Assembly (NCBI GenBank): GCA_905479495.1
Contig: CAJQMR010000002.1
Coordinates: forward strand, 434,001-498,000
Source of the DNA: an uncultured Anaerolineae bacterium
Lineage (GTDB): Bacteria; Chloroflexota; Anaerolineae; Promineifilales; Promineifilaceae
DNA length: 64,000 nucleotides
Reading direction: 5' to 3'
Both the position numbers and the translations under genes were made by a program. Positions within the stretch are counted from its first letter, which is position 1, and each line of letters opens with the position of its first letter. Positions 58,506 through 64,000 of the stretch are shown piece by piece. Below the pieces are notes generated by a model that was not told where the DNA came from, did no database searches, and worked only from the letters and a program-made list of their open reading frames with translations.

Positions 58506-60410
58506 TCATCTCTGCCAAAAGCGGTTGAGCGCGGCAGTAGTGGGCAGTTTAGGCCAGCGGGTGCCGCGATGGTGGACCCACCACTCGACAATCAGCACAA
58601 CCACGGCGATGGCCAGCAGCCAGGGCCACAGTTCACGCTGGCCGACGTCGCCTTCATCTTCGGTTTCCACCTGAGTTTGCCCAATTTGTAAACTGTCCAC
58701 CGGACGAATGGCCGACTCTGCCGGACTAAACAGGTTCACGGCAAAGCTGCCTGCCGGTCTGTCCGCCGCCGCGTCGCGCAGCAGCACCGTGTACAAACCG
58801 GGCGTGTCCGTTTCCGTGAAGAACAAATCTTCTTCACCCACCTCGGCCGTCCAGCGGCTGCCGTCTGGTTTTTGTACGAGAACGGCCGTACTGCTGGCCC
58901 CTGGCACCACCGCAACCGGATCACCCGGCTGGAGTCCTGTGGGCGCATCAAAGGCCCGGCCGGGGCTAAGCCAGCCCGTAATATTAGCCATTAAGATGGG
59001 AAATGCAATTTGCAGCGGCAAATCAGAATCGCGCAGGTCAAAAGTGAGGATGGCAATGCGGTGCCCATTTTGCTCGCCAATTTGCACCAGCGGCCCGCCT
59101 TCGGCCTGCACCAGCGTCTGGGCCCACGGGGCGGAAACTTGCTTGGCCTGGCGCACATCCACCTCATCCCAGGCCACAAATTGTAGCAGCGGTGACTCCT
59201 CCAGCCGCGTCGTCACCGTGTTGGAGAAGGTGCCCGTCACGCTGAACAAGCCGCCTTCACCGCCTGCTTGCGGATTGATGATGAGCATGTCGGCCGTTGG
59301 CGGTGGATCGGGCAGGGGGACGCCGTCAAAAATAACGAGGTCGTAGTCAAATTCGGCCGTTTCTGGATCGAGCAAGTCAGAGTCGGGCGGCACTTTAAAC
59401 GCTTCCACGCCGGGCAAAACGGTAAACACCTGCTCCAAAAACAGATTGCCTTCGGTCACCAGCAGGGTGCGGTTGCTGACGCCACCCTCATGCACGGCCC
59501 AGGCCACATCGTCCAGTGGCAAAAAGTCGCCCGCATTGTCGCTTAAATGAGCCTGGATGGTGGCCGTGCCGGGCGGCAAATCCCAGGTGACATTGACGCT
59601 GCTGCCTGCGGGCACCGTCAGGCGGCGCGAATCAAACAGCGTGCCGTCCAGATCGATGCTGAGCAGCGTTTCTCGATCAATCAGCCCCTCATTTTGCACG
59701 CTGGCAAAAAGCTGAATGCCGTCTTCTGTTTCTCGCGTGGCCAGGGCGGTGATGGCTAAATTCTCGCCGCTATCGCCGATGGGCAAATAAATGTACTCTA
59801 CAGGCAGCGGGGGCAAATCATCCGGCAGGCCACCATCGGAAACAATGACGATGCGGGCGTCACGGAAGCCTTGGGCCGCCCCGGTGGCCAGGGCAAAGGC
59901 GGCGTTCCAGGCAGCGGGTGCGGGGTCGGCTTGAACAGCTTCAAGGGCGCGCTGAAGCTGGGTGCGGTCGCTGCTGGCGGCAGCCACCACGGTGGGCGTC
60001 TGGCCCACTTTGATGAGCGTTAGCTGGCTGCTGCCGCTGAGGTCGTTGATGAGTTGAGAGACTTCGGCTTTGGCGGCGTCAAAGCGAGTAGGTGCCACGT
60101 CGGTGGCCTGCATGGAGGCGGAGGCATCGAGCAAAACAACGACGCTGCCGCTGATGATGGAAGGCGAAGGGAGAAACGGCCGTGCCAGAGCAAACACCAG
60201 CGCGGCCAAAATAATCAGCTGCAGGATGAGCAGCAGGTTGCGGCGTAATTTTTGCCAGGGGGCGTTGGCTTCGCGGTCGCGCAGCAGCTTTTGCCAGAGC
60301 AGGGTGCTGCTCACCATCACCTCGCGCCGCCGCAGCCGCAGCATGTAGAGGATGATAATTGGCCCGGCCAGCAGGCCCAGCAAAAGGAAGAGGGGCGTTA
60401 AAAAAGACAC
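58506..60410 (-). CDS. BatA/VWA-domain membrane protein
   Basis: 634 residues. BatA-type N-terminus with two helices (FLTPLFLLLGLLAGPIIILYML, LLLILQLIILAALVFALARPF), then a von Willebrand A domain with an intact MIDAS start D-A-S-A-S in VVVLLDASASM and RIVIVSDGG. It continues with beta-rich ATPase-free domains and a last helix (LWPWLLAIAVVVLIVEWWVHH). With DUF58 (62584) and MoxR (63593) it forms the usual MoxR-DUF58-VWA set, in which the AAA+ ATPase acts as a chaperone or assembler for VWA-linked complexes. Here CarD- and S1-type genes are inserted between them. Confidence 0.88.
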   Translation of the reverse strand: MSFLTPLFLLLGLLAGPIIILYMLRLRRREVMVSSTLLWQKLLRDREANAPWQKLRRNLLLILQLIILAALVFALARPFLPSPSIISGSVVVLLDASASMQATDVAPTRFDAAKAEVSQLINDLSGSSQLTLIKVGQTPTVVAAASSDRTQLQRALEAVQADPAPAAWNAAFALATGAAQGFRDARIVIVSDGGLPDDLPPLPVEYIYLPIGDSGENLAITALATRETEDGIQLFASVQNEGLIDRETLLSIDLDGTLFDSRRLTVPAGSSVNVTWDLPPGTATIQAHLSDNAGDFLPLDDVAWAVHEGGVSNRTLLVTEGNLFLEQVFTVLPGVEAFKVPPDSDLLDPETAEFDYDLVIFDGVPLPDPPPTADMLIINPQAGGEGGLFSVTGTFSNTVTTRLEESPLLQFVAWDEVDVRQAKQVSAPWAQTLVQAEGGPLVQIGEQNGHRIAILTFDLRDSDLPLQIAFPILMANITGWLSPGRAFDAPTGLQPGDPVAVVPGASSTAVLVQKPDGSRWTAEVGEEDLFFTETDTPGLYTVLLRDAAADRPAGSFAVNLFSPAESAIRPVDSLQIGQTQVETEDEGDVGQRELWPWLLAIAVVVLIVEWWVHHRGTRWPKLPTTAALNRFWQR

Positions 60411-60524
60411 ATAGATTCCTGACGTTCTTGCTCACTCATGTTTAGCAGTCAGAAGGATACACAAAAACGGCCGTCCTGCCTATCAGGTTTATTCAGTTCT
60501 CAAGGGTTCTTAACGGGGAAAGCA

Positions 60525-60561
60525 AAACGGCCGTTCCCGATGTGGTAGGGAACGGCCGTTT
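60525..60561 (-). terminator. Intrinsic terminator built from two ACGGCCGT octamers
   Basis: AAACGGCCGTTCCC (60525-60538), loop of nine, GGGAACGGCCGTTT (60548-60561): a 14-bp perfect stem made of two copies of the genome-wide octamer with matched flanks. On the minus strand it is followed by TTTTGCTTT. It lies 23 nt past the stop of the S1-domain gene. Confidence 0.8.
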
Positions 60562-60584
60562 AAGTATCGAGGGGAATCGTTTAG

Positions 60585-61877
60585 CTATTCAATAACAGCT
60601 TCTTCTTCCGTTTGCTCCAGTTCGAGGGTTTCTGCTGTAAGCATGGCGTTATTGTCATCATCTTCGGCTTCAGATAGTTCGACGTTTTCTTCAATTTCTG
60701 CTTCCCGTTTGGCCTGCATCCAATCAATTTCTTCGGAGGCAGTCACGCGGCGCGTGCTCAGGCTGAGCCGTTCTTGGGCCACATCAATCTGCAGGATGCG
60801 CACTAAGATAACGTCGCCTTCTTCCAGCACTTCGCTGGGATCCGCATCGCTGGGCAAGTTCATCTCGTTTCTGTGCAGCAGTCCTTCAATGCCATCTGCC
60901 AGGCGCACAAAGGTACCAAAATCGACAACGGCCGTTACTTCCCCTTCTAGCAAATCACCAGCTGCCCACTGCTCAGCGAATGTTTCCCACGGGCTGGGCA
61001 GCAGCGCCTTGCGGTTCAGGCTAATCTTTTCTTTCTCCACATCGATCTTGTCGATTAGGACATCTATCTCATCGCCAATTTCAAATAGATTTTGGGGATG
61101 ATCCACGTGTTCCCAGGCGATGCGCGAGATATGCAGCAGGCCCACAATGCCGTCACCAATATCCACAAAAGCGCCATAATGCTTCAGGTTGACAATGGTG
61201 CCAGTCAGCTGCTCACCAACGGTGAGTGTCTTGAGACGTTCTTTGCGCTGCTCTTTTTGAGCAGCTTTGGCCGACAGAACAAAGCGTTCCCGGCTGGGAT
61301 CAATCTCAATAATTTTGAGCTTAATGGTTTCATCAACTTTTTTGCTTTTGTAGCTGGTGCGCTGGTCGTGATTGTAGACGTTTTGGATAGCGGGAATGTG
61401 AGAGTTCGGCACAAAGCCCTGAATACGGCCGAATTCCACCACGACGCCGCCCTTGTTGTAATTAACAATTTTTAGCTCAATGGTGGTGTCTTCTTCTTTC
61501 AGCTTGGTGGCGCGTTCCCAATCCAACTCTTGCAGGCCGCGTTCCAGCGAAACGAGCAGTTGATCGCTACCAACAGGGGTGCGCGTCACATAAACCGGCA
61601 CGGTGTCGCCGGTAGATAGGGTTGCTAAAAAGGAATCATCTAGCTGTTCGACCTCCCGATAGGGGACCATAGCATCTCGTTTGGAGCCAATGTCAATAAA
61701 AACAACATCATCGTCAATGCGTAAAATTTCGCCTTGAATGATGTCGCCGCGCTTGGGCTGAGGAAAGTCGTATTCTTCGATGAGGTCAAAAAAGGGGGTC
61801 TGGCTATGGGTAGTGTCGTTTCCGTTGGCGAGATTGGTTGGTTCGGTGTTTATCATAGATAGTAAAGCGTCTTGCAT
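60585..61877 (-). CDS. Ribosomal protein S1-like RNA-binding protein (four S1 domains)
   Basis: 430 residues; GGAG six nt before the ATG. Four S1/OB domains: GDIIQGEILRIDDDVVFIDIGSKRDAMVP, then EDTTIELKIVNYNKGGVVVEFGRIQGFVPNSHI, VGEQLTGTIVNLKHYGAFVDIGDGIVGLLHISR and AGDLLEGEVTAVVDFGTFVRLADGIEGLLHRNEM. The acidic tail (EIEENVELSEAEDDDNN) is typical of S1-like proteins. It binds mRNA and helps translation initiation. In a genome with many leaderless starts, an S1 with this domain number could matter, but that is inference. It may be the main rpsA. Confidence 0.93.
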   Translation of the reverse strand: MQDALLSMINTEPTNLANGNDTTHSQTPFFDLIEEYDFPQPKRGDIIQGEILRIDDDVVFIDIGSKRDAMVPYREVEQLDDSFLATLSTGDTVPVYVTRTPVGSDQLLVSLERGLQELDWERATKLKEEDTTIELKIVNYNKGGVVVEFGRIQGFVPNSHIPAIQNVYNHDQRTSYKSKKVDETIKLKIIEIDPSRERFVLSAKAAQKEQRKERLKTLTVGEQLTGTIVNLKHYGAFVDIGDGIVGLLHISRIAWEHVDHPQNLFEIGDEIDVLIDKIDVEKEKISLNRKALLPSPWETFAEQWAAGDLLEGEVTAVVDFGTFVRLADGIEGLLHRNEMNLPSDADPSEVLEEGDVILVRILQIDVAQERLSLSTRRVTASEEIDWMQAKREAEIEENVELSEAEDDDNNAMLTAETLELEQTEEEAVIE

Positions 61878-61928
61878 GTTTCTCCATATGTCCTCAAGTG
61901 GCCTGTGGCGACTTGAGACCTAAAATTA

Positions 61929-62465
61929 TTAAGATGTGCTGGCAGAGGCCAGCGCGTTTTCTTCCAGTAGGTTATACATTTCTTGGTTGACCTGGTCTTC
62001 ATTCAGCCCCATGGTCACTGTCCATTCGGCGATGAGGCGGTCAGTCAAACGTCGCCAATGGCTTTCTTCGGTATTAGAAAGCTGACCACGACGGCTGCGT
62101 CTGGCCCAGAGATCTCGAACTGTGCGGGCCAGTTTTACCGGATTACCTTCGCGGCTTACCTGGCGAATCCGGGCAATGCGTGTCTGAAAGTGCGAGTTCA
62201 TTTTTTTAGACGGCCGTTGCAAAACTTCTAGAACCTCGGCGAACTCATCTTTGGAGGCCGCTGGCCGCAGCAAGTCATCTTCGCTGTCAACCGGTGCCCA
62301 AATCATGCTGCCATTGTGGGCAGCAATCTTGTAATAGGTGGTTTCCTGTTCCCCAATTGCCTTGGTTTCAATGGCTTTCACCTGCCCGATGCCGTAATTT
62401 CGGTGGACAATCCAATCTCCGGGGCTGAACGTGTACATTGTGTTGTCTGTGTCTAATTGTGTCAT
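61929..62465 (-). CDS. CarD/CdnL-like transcription factor
   Basis: 178 residues from the second ATG of ATGATG at 62465, with AGGGA upstream; the long frame to 62783 overlaps DUF58 and is not used. The N-terminal CarD/TRCF-type Tudor domain (YTFSPGDWIVHRNYGIGQVKAIETKAIGEQETTYYKIAAHNGSMIWAPVDSEDDLLRP) binds the RNA polymerase beta subunit. The C-terminal helical part (FQTRIARIRQVSREGNPVKLARTVRDLWARRSRRGQLSNTEE) contacts the upstream edge of the -10 bubble. CarD stabilises open complexes. It lies 40 nt from the S1-like gene in the same transcript. Confidence 0.92.
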   Translation of the reverse strand: MTQLDTDNTMYTFSPGDWIVHRNYGIGQVKAIETKAIGEQETTYYKIAAHNGSMIWAPVDSEDDLLRPAASKDEFAEVLEVLQRPSKKMNSHFQTRIARIRQVSREGNPVKLARTVRDLWARRSRRGQLSNTEESHWRRLTDRLIAEWTVTMGLNEDQVNQEMYNLLEENALASASTS

Positions 62466-62502
62466 CATGGTCCCTACTCTACTAAATAGCAACTCATAAA
62501 AC

Positions 62503-62529
62503 ATATACCCAGGTATAGAACCGGGGTAT
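62503..62529 (-). promoter_or_regulatory. TATACC repeats upstream of the CarD-like gene
   Basis: TATACC-CA-GGTATA (62503-62516) and a third GGTATA at 62524-62529, between DUF58 and the CarD-like start. They can act as a promoter -10 (TATACC on the minus strand) and as an operator half-site set. Confidence 0.35.
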
Positions 62530-62583
62530 AAAAGGTGATTGAGATGCAGAAAATAGAGAGAAAAACGCAGGGCAACGGCTACT

Positions 62584-63495
62584 TTAACGGACAATCCCTT
62601 TGACGCGCAGGGTTTGCAGCACCAATTTTTCCCAGGGCAGGTCCGTAGTAAGGGGGATGTAGTGGATGTGGCGGTTGGCGCAGTAAGTGGCGATTTCGGC
62701 TTGCCATTCTTGCAATCGCTCGCGGTAGAGGTCAAGAGTCGTCGGATCCAGGGTGATTTCGGCGTCGGCTCCAGTTTCCACATCTACCAGTTTTAAATCG
62801 CCGCTGACGGGCGGCTCTACCTCGTCCAGGCTGAGCAGATGAATGAGGCCAACTTCAAAGCCGCGCGCTTGCAGGGCATTCAGGCCATCCTGGTAGCCAT
62901 TGGGGGAAAGCAAATCACTGAGGACAAACAGCAAACCGGGCCGCCGCCCGCGCAGCGCATAATTCTTGAGCGACTGATTCAGATCGGTGATGCCGCTGCC
63001 GCTGCCCGTTTCTAAGAATTGCAGCAGGCGCAGCGAATTTTGCTGCCCGCGAAATGGCCCCCAGGTATGGTCGCCACTGCTGCTGAGGAGGGTAACGGCC
63101 GTTAAATCCCCCGCCGTTAGCCCAATATGCCCCAATGCACCCGCCAGTCGCAGCGCATACACCAGCTTGTTCTCCGACCGATCACCGTTTACCGATAACC
63201 GTTCACTGTCCTCTGGCCAATTCATGGAGGCGCTGGCGTCTACCAGCAAGTGAACGGCCAAATCTTCTTCTTCTTCGAGCAGCTTGATGAACGGCCGTTC
63301 CAGCCGTGCGTACACATTCCAATCCAGCCGCCGTAGGTCGTCCCCCTTGGTGTAGTTGCGATAATCAGCAAACTCAATCGAGGTGCCCCGCTTACTGCTG
63401 CGCCGGTCGCCCTTCATCACCCCCACGCGCACGCGCTCGGCGACCAGGGTGAGCTGTTCTAGTTTGCGTAGGGTGGTTTCGTCAAAAATGGGCAT
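62584..63495 (-). CDS. DUF58-domain protein of the MoxR/VWA cluster
   Basis: 303 residues. The signature RRSSKRGTSIEFADYRNYTKGDDLRRLDWNVYARLERPFIKLLEEEEDLAVHLLVDASASM shows the DUF58 core followed by a VWA-like fold with MIDAS Asp-Ala-Ser-Ala-Ser. ITDLNQSLKNYALRGRRPGLLFVLSDLLS supplies the other VWA strands. No helices, so it is cytoplasmic. A segment at 63172-63215 (read as SERLSVNGDRSENK) is a dispersed GTTTACCGAT-type repeat translated in frame. It partners the MoxR ATPase just upstream. Confidence 0.92.
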   Translation of the reverse strand: MPIFDETTLRKLEQLTLVAERVRVGVMKGDRRSSKRGTSIEFADYRNYTKGDDLRRLDWNVYARLERPFIKLLEEEEDLAVHLLVDASASMNWPEDSERLSVNGDRSENKLVYALRLAGALGHIGLTAGDLTAVTLLSSSGDHTWGPFRGQQNSLRLLQFLETGSGSGITDLNQSLKNYALRGRRPGLLFVLSDLLSPNGYQDGLNALQARGFEVGLIHLLSLDEVEPPVSGDLKLVDVETGADAEITLDPTTLDLYRERLQEWQAEIATYCANRHIHYIPLTTDLPWEKLVLQTLRVKGIVR

Positions 63496-63592
63496 AGGGA
63501 GATTGGAGATTGGAGATTAGAGATTAGAGATTGGATAATTTGTTTAATCTCCAATCTCGCAACCGCAGGTTGCTAATCTCCAATCTCAAAAA
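63495..63592. repeat. GAGATTGGAGATTAG heptad repeats, inverted pair
   Basis: Tandem GAGATTG/GAGATTA units (63499-63533) and their complement (63545-63590) fill the gap between DUF58 and MoxR. The same family occurs at six other places here, including inside genes. Confidence 0.75.
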
Positions 63593-64000
63593 TTACTCTT
63601 TTGGAACCGCCGACAACAAATCCGCCACCACATCATCGGTGCGGATGCCTTCCGCCTGGCCTTCAAAGTTGAGCAGGAGCCGGTGGCGCAGGGCGGCGGG
63701 GGCCACTTTGGCCACATCCTCGAAGCTGACATTGAGACGGCCGTCTAGCAGCGCCGATATTTTTCCACCCAGCACCAGCGCCTGCGCCCCACGCGGGCTG
63801 GAGCCATAGCGCACGTATTGGTCCACCAACGCCGCCGGACTGCTGCCCGGATGCGTGGCCACCACCAGCTGGCTGATGTATTGGCTCACGTGGCTGGGAA
63901 TGGGCACCTGCCGGGCCAGCGCCTGCATGGCGATAAGCTGCGCCCCGTCGGCAGCCACTTCGGGTGCGGGGATACTTTTGCCCGTGGTGCGGGCCAAAAT
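63593..64000 (-). CDS. MoxR-type AAA+ ATPase, C-terminal part
   Basis: The frame is open to the end of the window, so only the last 135 residues are seen. They match the lid/C-terminal helical domain of MoxR: PIPSHVSQYISQLVVATHP, QYVRYGSSPRGAQALVLGGKISALLDGRLNVSFEDVAKVAPAALRHRLLLNFEGQAEGI. In MoxR systems the ATPase assembles or activates VWA-protein complexes; the DUF58 and BatA-like genes downstream are its likely partners. The Walker motifs lie outside the window. Confidence 0.93.
   Translation of the reverse strand: MLARTTGKSIPAPEVAADGAQLIAMQALARQVPIPSHVSQYISQLVVATHPGSSPAALVDQYVRYGSSPRGAQALVLGGKISALLDGRLNVSFEDVAKVAPAALRHRLLLNFEGQAEGIRTDDVVADLLSAVPKE

Noticed and set aside
58364..58591. 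N-terminal extension of the AT-rich gene
   Set aside because: This part is the dispersed repeat and the 3' end of the VWA gene in another frame.
62466..62783. Extension of the CarD-like gene
   Set aside because: Out-of-frame overlap with DUF58; the CarD domain and ribosome site mark the start at 62465.
63495..63592. CRISPR array
   Set aside because: Heptad units are tandem or inverted, without uniform unique spacers, and no cas genes are present.

Overview
The window looks like a chromosomal segment of a Chloroflexota bacterium, most likely class Anaerolineae. This is inferred from gene content and not from a marker gene. It rests on a MutL/DUF6754-like membrane operon, two SARP-NB-ARC-TPR regulators, a coenzyme F420 gene (cofD), T/P-rich secreted proteins carrying YLP[LM]V motifs, an LPxTG protein, and many short dispersed palindromes of kinds familiar from Chloroflexota genomes. 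Base composition is slightly above 50 % GC. I saw no rRNA, tRNA, CRISPR array, transposase or phage gene.

Layout. 1-1267: cut-off hybrid histidine kinase. 1681-2316: LPQTG surface protein. 2457-11004: a minus-strand operon of seven genes with stop/start overlaps, encoding membrane proteins, a MutL-like ASKHA ATPase and a 1056-residue zinc-ribbon protein with about sixteen LPDWL-type motifs. 11363-15080: SARP regulator and a divergent small protein. 15142-18639: FG-GAP protein, lipoprotein, acetyltransferase. 18891-21061: seven-heme cytochrome and a methyltransferase. 21117-31551: membrane-anchored effector-associated-domain protein, hybrid kinase, Lgt, TlpA, CofD, M20 peptidase, hydrolases. 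31723-36704: glycan-type membrane protein, GT4, P-loop protein, PP2C phosphatase. 36859-43260: cupredoxin, membrane proteins, a second SARP locus, DUF3052. 43326-45083: GAF-PAS-nucleotidyl cyclase. 45569-48687: a thioredoxin-like lipoprotein with an in-frame TGA at its first redox Cys, a Rieske protein and a large secreted PKD protein. 48736-52617: two soluble-glucose-dehydrogenase-like proteins flanking an esterase. 52872-57713: RfbB, metallophosphoesterase, NudC, T/P-rich protein. 58506-64000: a MoxR/DUF58/VWA cluster interrupted by CarD-like and S1-domain genes.

Three signals stand out. (1) 45569-46198 is probably a selenoprotein: the TGA sits exactly where the C-x-N-C redox motif needs Cys, the frame continues to the natural stop, and an 8-bp hairpin with a GGU loop follows at bacterial-SECIS distance. 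(2) The octamer ACGGCCGT occurs about 120 times (counted by eye) against about one expected, in genes (as Thr-Ala-Val, Asn-Gly-Arg or Arg-Pro) and between them. It resembles cyanobacterial HIP1, and one terminator is built from two copies. (3) Several families of short heptad or palindromic repeats lie between genes and also in frame inside genes.

Transcription signals form patterns. Several genes have a TAnnnT box only 6-9 nt before the ATG, which suggests leaderless mRNAs. Three promoters share GTGCTATACT. The second SARP locus carries two copies of a 36-bp element with CTTTA boxes at 10-11 bp spacing, the geometry of SARP operators.
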